Both the position numbers and the translations under genes were made by a program. A stretch of DNA of 64,000 bases from Andreprevotia sp. IGB-42 (lineage in GTDB: Bacteria; Pseudomonadota; Gammaproteobacteria; Burkholderiales; Chitinibacteraceae). The notes beneath the pieces are model-generated. The model was not told the DNA's origin, made no database searches, and worked only from the letters and a program-made list of their open reading frames with translations. Positions 29,583 to 39,351 of the stretch are shown here, piece after piece (the first letter of the stretch is position 1; every line of letters starts with the position of its first letter). The stretch is taken from NCBI RefSeq assembly GCF_009848685.1, contig NZ_WXTX01000003.1, positions 310,001-374,000 on the forward strand, given 5' to 3'.

Positions 29583-30944
29583 TCACAGGTTATCGGTGGT
29601 CAGTACCAGCGGCAAGGTGATTGAAATCGTCAACCCGCCACCCGGCCTGTTGCTGGCGGCAATGGTGCCACCATGGGCATGCACGGCACGCTGCGCAATC
29701 GCCAGGCCCAGCCCGTAACCGCTGCTGTTCTCGCCCACGCGAATGAACGGCTCGAAAATGCGCGCCAACTGCTCTTCCGGCACGCCGGGGCCTTCATCCA
29801 TTACCTGGATGCGGCAACGGTCCGCCACGCCGTCGCGCAGGATGCTGACCGTTACCGTCTGCCCGCTTTGCGAATAGCGCACCGCGTTGCGCACGATGTT
29901 TTCCAGCGCACGGTGCAGCAACTCGGCACGGCCATGCACCACTGCATCAGGCTGGCTGGCGGTATCACTGACCAGCGCAATGCGCACGCCGGATGCATCG
30001 GCCTCGAAGCTGGCATCGGCGACGATTTCCTCCGCCAGCTCCACCGGATCGAAATAGTCCTCCCAATCCTGCTGCGCACCGGCTTCCAGCCGCGACAGGG
30101 TAAGCAGCTCGCCCACCATCACATCCAGCCGCTGCGTTTCCCGCTCGATGCGATCCAGCGTTGCCGCCATTTTCTCCGGCTGCTGCCGCGCCAGCCCCAC
30201 TGCCACCTGCAAGCGTGCCAGTGGCGAGCGCAGTTCGTGCGATACATCGTGCAGCAACTGTTTTTGCGACGACACCAGTTGCGCCAGCCGGCCGGTCATG
30301 GTGTCGAAGTCGTGGCCGAGATCGGCAATCTCGTCGCGGCGGCTGCCGATGCGTGGCCCCACTCTTACCGTCAGATCCCCTTCCGACACCCGGTCAAACG
30401 CGCTTTTCAGCACACGGATCGGCCGCGCCAGATACCACGCCAGGAACGCACTGAACGCCAGGCTGCCCACGCCAAACCATAACAGCAACGGTAATGGCAG
30501 GCCACGCTGAGGCGGCGGGCCACGATGGGGGATATTGTCTGCCAGCACGAAGAACAGCACTGCGCCTTCAGGTGTGGGCTCGCTGATCACGCTCTGGTTG
30601 CTGACGAGGCCATCGCGCAGCACGCGCCGCGCGTCTGCCAGTGCGCCGGGTGGCACCGGCCGGTCGAACAGATCGTGATCCCCTTCGTCCACCACCAGCA
30701 GCCGGTCGCGCACGAAACGCGGCCAACCGTCGAACAGCGCCTGCAAGCCCGGGCGGCCGCCATGACGCAACGAAGTGGCTGCGGCCACCGTCATCATCGA
30801 TACCCGCCCGCCAAGCGCCACCTCGCTGGTCGCACGCTGGCGCGCCTCGCTGTAGTGATAGGAGACGGTATCCACCACCACGGTGACAATGATCAGCGTC
30901 AGCCAGAAACCCAGCAATATCTTCCAGAACAGACGCCCCATCAT
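29583..30944 (-). CDS. CpxA-like sensor histidine kinase
   Basis: A 453-residue kinase. Membrane segments at about 8-26 and 150-171 enclose a periplasmic sensor of some 120 residues. A HAMP domain follows (RPIRVLKSAFDRVSEGDLTV), then a HisKA domain with H236 (LLHDVSHELRSPLARLQV) and an HATPase domain (ENIVRNAVRYS, DEGPGVP, GYGLGLAIAQR). The start overlaps the stop of the regulator gene (ATGA). With the divergent CpxP/Spy-like gene the set looks like a Cpx envelope-stress module, but the exact orthology is inferred. Confidence 0.87.
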   Translation of the reverse strand: MMGRLFWKILLGFWLTLIIVTVVVDTVSYHYSEARQRATSEVALGGRVSMMTVAAATSLRHGGRPGLQALFDGWPRFVRDRLLVVDEGDHDLFDRPVPPGALADARRVLRDGLVSNQSVISEPTPEGAVLFFVLADNIPHRGPPPQRGLPLPLLLWFGVGSLAFSAFLAWYLARPIRVLKSAFDRVSEGDLTVRVGPRIGSRRDEIADLGHDFDTMTGRLAQLVSSQKQLLHDVSHELRSPLARLQVAVGLARQQPEKMAATLDRIERETQRLDVMVGELLTLSRLEAGAQQDWEDYFDPVELAEEIVADASFEADASGVRIALVSDTASQPDAVVHGRAELLHRALENIVRNAVRYSQSGQTVTVSILRDGVADRCRIQVMDEGPGVPEEQLARIFEPFIRVGENSSGYGLGLAIAQRAVHAHGGTIAASNRPGGGLTISITLPLVLTTDNL

Positions 30945-31624
30945 TCCCCCGCCAGCCGGTAACCCACGCCGCGTACGGTCTGGATGGGCGAGCGGCCGTC
31001 TTCGTAGCTGCCCAGTTTCTGGCGCAGATTGCTCATGTGTACGTCCACGCTGCGGTCATAGCGGGTATGCGGACGGCCCAAACCGCGCTCGCATAGCTCG
31101 TTCTTGGTCAGCACCCGGCCACCGGCTGCAACGAGGATTTCCAGCAGCTGGAATTCCGAGTTGGTAAGGTCCAGGGGTACCCCCTGCCATTCTGCGCGGC
31201 GGTATTCCGGAAACAAGGACAGTGGCCCGGCGTGCTGCGGCTGATTGGGCTCGGCGCCGCGCGTGCGCCGCAAGATGGCGCGCAGCCGTGCTACCAGCTC
31301 GCGTGGCATACAGGGTTTGGGGATGTAATCGTCGGCACCCAGCTCCAGCCCCACGATGCGGTCTATACCATCGCCCTTGGCAGTCAGCATGATCACCGGC
31401 ACCTGCGATTGCGCACGGATCTGCCGCAGCGCATCCACCCCGCCCAGCTTGGGCATCATCACATCCAGCACCACCGCGGCATAATCGCCGCTGAGGGCGG
31501 CTTTTACGCCAGCCTCACCATCGAACACCGCATCGGCATCGAACCCTTCGGTGGCCAGGTATTCAGCCTGCATGGCGCAGAGATCTGCATCGTCGTCCAC
31601 CAGCAATACGCGCGCGTTTGCCAT
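30941..31624 (-). CDS. CpxR/OmpR-family response regulator
   Basis: A 227-residue regulator with a receiver domain (acidic pocket DDD at 10-12, phospho-acceptor D54 in VVLDVMMPKLGG, switch T in IMLTAKG, K in DYIPKPC) and an OmpR-type winged helix (LDLTNSEFQLLEILV, RSVDVHMSNLRQKLG, IQTVRGVGYRL). The start at 31624 follows AAGGAG; an upstream ATG at 31660 precedes this site. It is coupled to the sensor kinase downstream and divergent from the CpxP-like gene. Confidence 0.9.
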   Translation of the reverse strand: MANARVLLVDDDADLCAMQAEYLATEGFDADAVFDGEAGVKAALSGDYAAVVLDVMMPKLGGVDALRQIRAQSQVPVIMLTAKGDGIDRIVGLELGADDYIPKPCMPRELVARLRAILRRTRGAEPNQPQHAGPLSLFPEYRRAEWQGVPLDLTNSEFQLLEILVAAGGRVLTKNELCERGLGRPHTRYDRSVDVHMSNLRQKLGSYEDGRSPIQTVRGVGYRLAGE

Positions 31625-31730
31625 TGCAATCACTCCTTTGATAGGTGGATGATCGGCCATGCGCGCGCGTGCGCCAAGCGCGCAAAGCCACCTTTTCGAA
31701 ACGATTACACTGCCCTAACCCGCGTTTACA

Positions 31731-31744
31731 TTGCACCGGTGCAA
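31731..31744. promoter_or_regulatory. Perfect 14-bp palindrome between cpxR-like and cpxP-like genes
   Basis: TTGCACCGGTGCAA reads the same on both strands. It lies 47 bases before the cpxP-like ATG in the 167-base divergent region and could be an operator for either gene. It does not resemble the tandem GTAAA boxes of CpxR. Confidence 0.4.
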
Positions 31745-31791
31745 ACTGGCTGTCATCGCAACACCAGTTGCGCAACCAGGAGCCTTGCCCC

Positions 31792-32310
31792 ATGAATGCG
31801 ATCAACCGTTTCGGCCTTGCCGCCCTGTCTGCCGCCCTGCTTGGTGGCGCCGCCCTCACCTACGCCGCTCCGGAAAAAGGCGATGTCCCACCGCCACATG
31901 GCGAACATCACCGGGATGGCCGTGGTGACCATGAACACCGCATGGGCCCGTTTGGCCTGCCACTGCGCACGCTGGATCTGACTGACCAGCAGAAAGAACA
32001 GGTAAAACAGATCAAGGAAGCGCTGAAGCCACAGTTTGAAACCAAGCGCGATGCGTTCAAGCAGCAACACCAGGCATTCGAGGCGCTGATCGAAACCCCC
32101 GATGCCGATCCGGCCAAGGTACGCGCTGCGGCAGATGCACAAGCCAAAGCTGGTGCCGAGTTGAGCGTGCTGCACGCTGAGCTGAACCAGAAAATCCTGG
32201 CGGTGCTGACCCCGGCACAGCAACAGCAGCTGCAACAGTTGCTGAAGGAAAGAAAGGATCACAAGCGTGGCCCGCGTCACGACCGTGCATCCGCCCCGGC
32301 GCAGAAGTAA
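31792..32310 (+). CDS. CpxP/Spy-family periplasmic protein
   Basis: A 172-residue protein with a signal peptide (about 1-26, GLAALSAALLGGAALTYAA) and a helical body carrying two LTxxQ motifs (LTDQQKEQ near 64 and LTPAQQQQ near 142), the signature of the Spy/CpxP family. These proteins are periplasmic chaperones; CpxP also restrains CpxA. An His-rich stretch follows the signal peptide (GEHHRDGRGDHEHR), which might bind metal. Its divergence from the CpxAR-like pair supports a regulatory link. Confidence 0.85.
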   Translation: MNAINRFGLAALSAALLGGAALTYAAPEKGDVPPPHGEHHRDGRGDHEHRMGPFGLPLRTLDLTDQQKEQVKQIKEALKPQFETKRDAFKQQHQAFEALIETPDADPAKVRAAADAQAKAGAELSVLHAELNQKILAVLTPAQQQQLQQLLKERKDHKRGPRHDRASAPAQK

Positions 32311-32325
32311 CCCCGCGCACGCAAC

Positions 32326-32351
32326 AAAAAACGCCGCTATGCGGCGTTTTT
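32326..32351. terminator. Bidirectional terminator, cpxP-like / RIO kinase
   Basis: The stem AACGCCGC/GCGGCGTT with a TAT loop is flanked by an A-run and a T-run, so it can stop transcription from both convergent genes. Confidence 0.88.
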
Positions 32352-32390
32352 CATTTGGGGCGGTAAAGCGTTGCGCCAGCACCCGCTACT

Positions 32391-33242
32391 TCAATCATCC
32401 TGCTCCAGCAACGCGCGTTGCCGCGCTGCCTCGATCTTGCGGATTTCTTCCACTTCGCGCAGCACGCCTTCCACGTCGATGGGGCCGGTATCGGCTTCCA
32501 CATGGCCAGTCAGCACCACATCCGGATGCAAAGCACCCGCCACGTACAGCCGCCAGATTTCCTTGCCGTACTGGGTATCGTTCAGCGCTGGCGCAAACTG
32601 GCCGAAGTACGTTGCCAGGTTATTCACATCCCGCGCCAGCATCTGCTCGGCATTGTTGTTGCCGGCGGCATCCACCGCCTGCGGCAAATCGATGATCACC
32701 GGGCCTTCGCCATCGACCAGGATATTGAATTCGGACAGATCACCATGGATGATGCCCGCGCACAGCATCAGCACCACCTGGCGGATCAGCTTGGCGTGGT
32801 AATCCAGCGCCATGGCCTCGGTCAGCACCACATCGTTCAGGCGCGGCGCTGCATGCCCGTCGGCATCGGTCACCAGCTCCATCAGCAACACGCCTTCAAA
32901 GCACAGATATGGCGTGGGCACACGCACCCCCGCAGCAGCCAGCCGGTGCAGCGCATCCACCTCGGCATTCTGCCATACCTCTTCCTGCATCTTGCGCCCG
33001 TAGCGGCTGCCCTTTTCCATCGCGCGCGCCTGCCGGCTGTTCTTGACCTTGCGGCCTTCCTGATAAGACGCAGCCTGGCGGAAGCTGCGCTGCTCCGCAT
33101 CCTTGTAGACCTTGGCGCAGCGGATTTCTTCGCCACAGCGCACCACGTACACGGTGGCTTCCTTGCCGCTCATCAACTGGCGCAGCACTTCATCGACAAG
33201 GCCGTCTTCGACCAGTGGTTCGATTCTTTTCGGGGTTTTCAT
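32391..33242 (-). CDS. RIO1-family protein kinase
   Basis: A 283-residue atypical kinase. The flexible-loop and ATP-binding region GKEATVYVVRCGEEIRCAKV is near residues 26-45 with its lysine, and the catalytic loop IIHGDLSEFNILV and metal motif VIIDLPQAVD follow, as in archaeal and eukaryotic RIO1. Bacterial RIO proteins have unknown substrates. The start at 33242 is where conserved sequence begins; upstream in-frame sequence is low-complexity. It converges with the cpxP-like gene. Confidence 0.87.
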   Translation of the reverse strand: MKTPKRIEPLVEDGLVDEVLRQLMSGKEATVYVVRCGEEIRCAKVYKDAEQRSFRQAASYQEGRKVKNSRQARAMEKGSRYGRKMQEEVWQNAEVDALHRLAAAGVRVPTPYLCFEGVLLMELVTDADGHAAPRLNDVVLTEAMALDYHAKLIRQVVLMLCAGIIHGDLSEFNILVDGEGPVIIDLPQAVDAAGNNNAEQMLARDVNNLATYFGQFAPALNDTQYGKEIWRLYVAGALHPDVVLTGHVEADTGPIDVEGVLREVEEIRKIEAARQRALLEQDD

Positions 33243-33307
33243 CAGTGGCTTATGAGTAGAAACAACGGGCCTGCACATGCCAGCTTTGGCGGTGCAGGGC
33301 TCGCAGT

Positions 33308-33658
33308 TTATCCCAGCTGCAGCGCCAGCAGCGCAAGCAGTGCCGGCACGGCCTGAATAAAGAATATCTTGCGGCTGACTGTGGCCGCACCGAACACGCC
33401 AGCCACCACCACGCAGGCGAGGAAAAACACCTTCACCCCGAAACCTGCCGCCCCCTGGCTCAGCCCCCATAGCAGTCCTGCTGCCAGAAAGCCGTTATAC
33501 AAGCCCTGGTTGGCCGCCAGCGCCCTGGTGGCCTCGGCAAACTCCGGCGTCAGCCGGAATACCTTGCGCCCCAGCGGCTTGGTCCACAGCACCATTTCCA
33601 GCAGCAGGAAATAGCCGTGCAACACTGCAACCAGCACGATCAGGATGGTGGCAATCAT
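33308..33658 (-). CDS. DUF1304 family membrane protein
   Basis: A 116-residue protein with four membrane segments. The DUF1304 hallmarks are present: HGYFLLLEMVLW in the first helix, then NQGLYNGFLAAGLLW. Function is unknown. The start at 33658 is chosen because the first helix begins there; the upstream in-frame ATG adds 27 hydrophilic residues. It precedes the RIO kinase gene on the same strand by 65 bases and may share its transcript. Confidence 0.88.
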   Translation of the reverse strand: MIATILIVLVAVLHGYFLLLEMVLWTKPLGRKVFRLTPEFAEATRALAANQGLYNGFLAAGLLWGLSQGAAGFGVKVFFLACVVVAGVFGAATVSRKIFFIQAVPALLALLALQLG

Positions 33659-33826
33659 CTGTTTCCCCGTTGAAACTGCAAAATCATCTGCGTGCAAACG
33701 CTTTGACGTAGCCGGACGCAATAAAGGCAGCAGGCTCATGAAGCCGACCGCCTTGTACTATGCCGCCGAATACGTGCAGCTGCCAGTAAGGTTTAGCCGC
33801 AAGTGATCAGCATTGCAACAACCTGC

Positions 33827-34339
33827 TCAGCAATCACCAACGCGCTTGGCCGTGCCCTTGCTCTTGCGGGCTTCACCATCACGCGTGTGGGTTTGCTCGA
33901 ACGTGTAGCTGGTGCGTGCGGCATCGAACTTGTACACCGCGTGGCTGCTGGACGGCTCGGGCGCAGTGCACTTGAGGTCGATGGTCAGCGTGGTCTTGTT
34001 GCTGACCGCATACTTGGGCGCGTCGCACTTGGGCTGTTCGTCTTCGTCGCGGCCACGGCGCATGCCCTGGCCCCAGCGGCTGATGCTTTCCTTGTTCAGG
34101 CACTGCGTGCGCGTCATGGTGCCGGCCTTGGCATCGAATATGGTTTTGCCGCCCGGGCCACCCTGGCCGCGGCCATCGCCAGCACGTTCCTGCATGCGGG
34201 CAATCTGCTCCTGGGTGAGCTGGGTAACGATCTGCCACTGGCCGGCAGCAGGCAACAGCGGCGGTTGTGGTGCGGTGGCAGGCGCTGCCAACGCGGGTAC
34301 AGCAAGCAGACAGACCAGCAAGGGTAATGCACGCATCAT
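33827..34339 (-). CDS. DUF3617 family periplasmic protein
   Basis: A 170-residue secreted protein with a signal peptide (about 1-19, cleavage after ALAA). The body matches DUF3617: GQWQIVTQL near the start, TRTQCLNKE with a cysteine, and a later cysteine pair (PKCDAPKY, DLKCTAP). Function is unknown. The start at 34339 follows GGAG. It lies 61 bases after the ABC permease gene on the same strand and could be part of that operon. Confidence 0.8.
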   Translation of the reverse strand: MMRALPLLVCLLAVPALAAPATAPQPPLLPAAGQWQIVTQLTQEQIARMQERAGDGRGQGGPGGKTIFDAKAGTMTRTQCLNKESISRWGQGMRRGRDEDEQPKCDAPKYAVSNKTTLTIDLKCTAPEPSSSHAVYKFDAARTSYTFEQTHTRDGEARKSKGTAKRVGDC

Positions 34340-34400
34340 TTTTCTCCGTTGGATCACAAGTGATGTAAAGCGGACCGCATGCTGCGGCCCGAAGAAATAC

Positions 34401-35626
<1,226 letters not shown>

Positions 35627-35630
<4 letters not shown>

Positions 35631-36388
35631 GGTTTTACTCCGTGCCAGCTGCGGTTCAGTACCGGCGTATCCTCAACCAGCAAGCCATCGTGAAAACGCA
35701 CCAGCCGGCGTGCGTATTGGGCGATATCCAGCTCGTGTGTCACCAGCACGATGCTGATGCCTTCGTCGTTGAGTGCGCAGAACAGGTCCATCACTTCATC
35801 GCTGGTTTTGCTGTCGAGATTGCCGGTGGGTTCATCGGCGAGAATCAGCCGGGGCTCGTTCACCAGTGCGCGGGCAATGGCCACGCGCTGCTGCTGGCCG
35901 CCGGAAATCTGGTTGGGGCGTGATTGCGCATACTTGGCCAGACCCACCTTGGCCAGCATGTCCCGCGCACGCTGGCGCCGGGTGGCGCGGTCTACGCCGG
36001 CATACACCAGCGGCAGCGCCACGTTGTCTTCCAGCGTAGCGCGCTGCAGCAGGTTGAAGCCCTGGAATACGAAGCCGATCACGCGGTTGCGCAAGCTGGC
36101 CAATGCATCGTTATCCAGTGCCTCGACATCCTGCCCGGCCAGCTCATAGCGACCACCAGTCAGATGATCCAGGCAGCCGAGGATATTCATGAAGGTGGAT
36201 TTGCCCGAGCCCGACGGGCCCATTACCGCGGCAAACTCGCCCTCACGCAAGGTGAAATCGATGCCGTGCAACACCGGCACCGGCCCCGCCTGCGTGCTAT
36301 AGGTCTTGGTCAGCCTGCTGACCGCGATCACCGCCTTGCCGTCAGGCTGCGGTGGCCGGCCGGCCTGATCTGCTTCGCGTGCCGACAT
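35627..36388 (-). CDS. MacB-like ABC transporter ATPase
   Basis: A 253-residue ATPase of the LolD/MacB class. Walker A GPSGSGKST is near residue 58, the Q-loop is in FVFQGFNLL, the signature reads ISGGQQQRVAIARAL, Walker B reads LILADEPTGNLDS, and the H-loop is in LVTHELD. The start overlaps the stop of the macA-like gene (TGATG). It powers the permease encoded next. Confidence 0.95.
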
Positions 36389-37785
36389 CAGAATCTCCGC
36401 GGCACCTGGCCGCCCTGAGCGCCCGGGCCACCTTGCTGCTGGCGGTTGCCCCCAGCGGCCTGCGCGCTTTCCGGCACGGTTTCACCGATCACCAGTTGCT
36501 GCCCCTCCTTCACCGCAGGTTCTTTCTCGTCGCGGCCCGGCAGTACTTCGGTCATCTTGCCGTCGGTAATGCCCAAGCGTACCGGGATGGCTTTGAGTTG
36601 GCCATCCGGCTGCAATACATACACGGTGCCACGCTGGCGGCCGCCCATGCGCTGGCCCTTGCCACCGCCATTCCTGCCCCATGGGCTGGATGCATTGGCC
36701 ATGCCGGATGCATTGCGCGGGCCGCCGGCAGCTTCAGTACCGCGCTCTTCGCTGCGTGCACCGGCACGTTCACCAGCACCTGCGCCTGCCCGTTCGGCAC
36801 CACGCTCACCACCAGCACGCTCTCCGCTACCAGCGCGCTTGCCCGCAGTACCACTGGCTGCTGCAGCGCCCGGCGGGCGGTAACGCAATGCGGCATTCGG
36901 CACCATCACCGCGTTATCACGGCGGGCGATTTCCACATCCACGTACGCGGTCATGCCCGGCAGCAACCGCTGGCGCGGGTTATCCACGTTGATCACCACG
37001 TCGTAGGTCACCACGTTCGACGTGGTGGTCGGGTTCAGGCGCACCTGGTGCACCACGCCCGGCAAGGTCATGTCCTGCAGTGCGTCCACGCGGAAGGTGG
37101 CTGGCAGCTCCGGCTTGATCTTGCCCAGGTCAGCCTCGGCAAAGTTGGCGTGTATCTGCATCTTGGACAGATCCTGCGCAATCTTCAGCAAGGTGGGTGT
37201 CTGGTAGCTGGCGGCCACGGTCTGGCCCACGTCCACCTGCTTGTCGATCACGATGCCCGATACCGGCGAGCGGATGATGGCGTTGCTCACGTTCACGGTA
37301 TCACGCTCCACCTGGGCTTCACCCTGCACCACGCCGGCCTTGGCCGCAGCCAGATCCGATTCGGCCTGGTCCAGTTCCTGGCGCGATACATAGTTCTGGC
37401 CGAACAGGCTGCGCATGCGCGTGGCCTGCGCGGTAGCGTATTGCAGCTTGGCGCGGGCGCTGCTCAGCGTGGCCTGGCTCTGGCGCAAGCTGGCGCGCAG
37501 CTGATCGGTATCCAGTTCCAGCAGGATCTGGCCCTCGGTGACCGCATCGTTGAAGTCCACGTTGAGCTTGCGCACGGTGCCCGATACCTGGGTGCCGACC
37601 GATACCACCAGCACCGGGTTGAGCGTGCCGGTGGCACTGACGGTCTGGATCAGTTCGCCACGGCTGACGGGTTGGGTGCGGTACTTGGCCACCGGATCGG
37701 TCTTGGGCCAGAACGCCCAAGCGGCAGCAGCGGCGATCAGCGCGGTGCCGGTCAGGCCTAGCAGGATTTTGCGGGACGATTTCAT
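36388..37785 (-). CDS. MacA-like periplasmic adaptor protein
   Basis: A 465-residue adaptor of the RND/MacA type: N-terminal membrane anchor (about 7-26), a biotinyl-lipoyl and coiled-coil hairpin section (about 50-200, ATGTLNPVLVVSVGTQVSG, SPVSGIVIDKQVDVGQTV), and beta-barrel parts. It links the inner-membrane MacB-like complex to TolC. Between residues about 305 and 385 it carries a long insert rich in Gly, Ala, Glu and Arg (repeats of GERAG/AERAG), absent from standard MacA. The C-terminus is also Gln/Gly-rich. Confidence 0.92.
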   Translation of the reverse strand: MKSSRKILLGLTGTALIAAAAAWAFWPKTDPVAKYRTQPVSRGELIQTVSATGTLNPVLVVSVGTQVSGTVRKLNVDFNDAVTEGQILLELDTDQLRASLRQSQATLSSARAKLQYATAQATRMRSLFGQNYVSRQELDQAESDLAAAKAGVVQGEAQVERDTVNVSNAIIRSPVSGIVIDKQVDVGQTVAASYQTPTLLKIAQDLSKMQIHANFAEADLGKIKPELPATFRVDALQDMTLPGVVHQVRLNPTTTSNVVTYDVVINVDNPRQRLLPGMTAYVDVEIARRDNAVMVPNAALRYRPPGAAAASGTAGKRAGSGERAGGERGAERAGAGAGERAGARSEERGTEAAGGPRNASGMANASSPWGRNGGGKGQRMGGRQRGTVYVLQPDGQLKAIPVRLGITDGKMTEVLPGRDEKEPAVKEGQQLVIGETVPESAQAAGGNRQQQGGPGAQGGQVPRRF

Positions 37786-37840
37786 TGTTTTTCTCGACGG
37801 AGGAGTCTGTTCTCGGGCTGTCTGGGTTCAGGCAGCCACA

Positions 37841-39175
37841 TCATGGATTCGGCAATTGCCACTGGCCCGGCTGGGTAGGCAACGGCCCGCCCAGTGCCCA
37901 CGCCAGCGAGGCGCGCGCGGCATACCAGTCGTAACGCGCAGCCACTTGCTGCTGCTGCGCATTGGCCAGCGTGTTCTGCGCGGCCAGTACGTCCAGCAAG
38001 GTATCGAGGCCTGCCTTGTAGCGCGTCAACGCCGCATCGGATGCCTTGGCGGCGGTTTCCGCCACCACATTGGCTGCGGTCAGCGTATCGAGCGCGGAAC
38101 GCATGGTGTAGAACGCCTGCCAGGCATCGTTTTCGGCATCCTGGCGGGCGGCTTCCAGTTGCGCGGCAGTGGCATCGCGTTGCGCTTCCGCCTGTACGTT
38201 GCGCGCGGCAATCGCACCCCCCAGATCGAACGGAATGCTTAGCGAAAAACCGATACTGCCAGTACTGCGGTTATCGCCATCCGGCAGGTTGCGGTTCAGC
38301 CCCAAGCCGGCAGACAGGCTCAGTTTGGGCTTGCCATCCGCGCTGCGCGCGGCCACGTTGGCATTGGCTGCCGCCAGGCTGGCCAGCGCGGCACGCACCT
38401 CCGGGCGATCACGCACGGCGGCAGTCATCAGGCTGTCCAGCCGTGATTCGGGCAATGGCAGATCGGGCAAGGTGACGGGCAGCTCGGCCAGCACCGGCAG
38501 TTGCGTGGGCGGCAGGCCCATGGCCTTGGCCAGTGCCCCCTTGCTGGTGGCCAGGTCGTTGACTGCACGGGTCTTGTTCAAAGTGGCTTGCGCCAGCGTG
38601 GCGCGTGCCTGCAGCACATCCAGTGGTGTGGCGGTACCGGCAAAAGAGCGTTTTTCGGCCGCATCGAAACTGGCCTGCGCGGATGCCTCGGCAGCGCGGT
38701 AGGCGTCGATCTGCTTGGCGGCCTTGCCCACATTGAAATACGCACGCGCGGTATCGATCCACACCGTGGCCAGCGTGCCATCCAGCCCGGCACGGCTGGC
38801 ATCGAGCAATGCACGCGCCTGATCCAGTTGCGCGCTGCGCTGGCCAAAATCGAACAGCACGTAGGAAAGGTTCAGGCTGGCGCCTGCGGCGGTATTGCCA
38901 TCGCCCAGATTGCTCTGGCTGCGGTTCAGCGATGCGCCGGCAGAAAGATCCGGCACAAACGCCGCCTGGGCGATATCCACTCCGGCGGATTGCTGGCGCA
39001 ACTGCGCCCACGCGGCGCGGGTTTGCGGTTGGTGGCACAGCGCGTAATCGAGCGATGCGGCAAGGTTCATCGGGCTGGCGGGCACCGCATCACCGCATGG
39101 CGGCTGGCTGTCGATGGCGAAGGCCGGCAGTGCCACGAAGGCCAAGCTGGCAAGGGAAAGTCTGAGCTGGAACAT
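37841..39175 (-). CDS. TolC-family outer membrane efflux protein
   Basis: A 444-residue protein with a signal peptide (about 1-20, SLASLAFVALPAFA) and two tandem TolC repeats of long helices (SLDYALCHQPQTRAAW; RPEVRAALASLAAANANV). It forms the outer-membrane duct of the exporter encoded downstream. It is first in the tolC-macA-ATPase-permease operon, 55 bases before the adaptor gene. Confidence 0.92.
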   Translation of the reverse strand: MFQLRLSLASLAFVALPAFAIDSQPPCGDAVPASPMNLAASLDYALCHQPQTRAAWAQLRQQSAGVDIAQAAFVPDLSAGASLNRSQSNLGDGNTAAGASLNLSYVLFDFGQRSAQLDQARALLDASRAGLDGTLATVWIDTARAYFNVGKAAKQIDAYRAAEASAQASFDAAEKRSFAGTATPLDVLQARATLAQATLNKTRAVNDLATSKGALAKAMGLPPTQLPVLAELPVTLPDLPLPESRLDSLMTAAVRDRPEVRAALASLAAANANVAARSADGKPKLSLSAGLGLNRNLPDGDNRSTGSIGFSLSIPFDLGGAIAARNVQAEAQRDATAAQLEAARQDAENDAWQAFYTMRSALDTLTAANVVAETAAKASDAALTRYKAGLDTLLDVLAAQNTLANAQQQQVAARYDWYAARASLAWALGGPLPTQPGQWQLPNP

Positions 39176-39351
39176 GGATCGCTTCTGGTGTCTGGTTCAG
39201 CCTGCGGAGACCGTCGCTACCGCCAGGCAAAGGCCGGTGAACGCACGATCTGATGCGATGAGTATGCCGAACAGGTGTGTAAATCGGGGTTAGTGCAATG
39301 TAATGGTTTCGTAAATGCCCGCACTGGCCTGCGCCTGCGGCGGAAGCCGCA

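Noticed and set aside
31690-31740. CpxR boxes before the cpxP-like gene
   Set aside because: A GTAAA motif is present on the minus strand but the second half-site at the 5-base step matches only partly.
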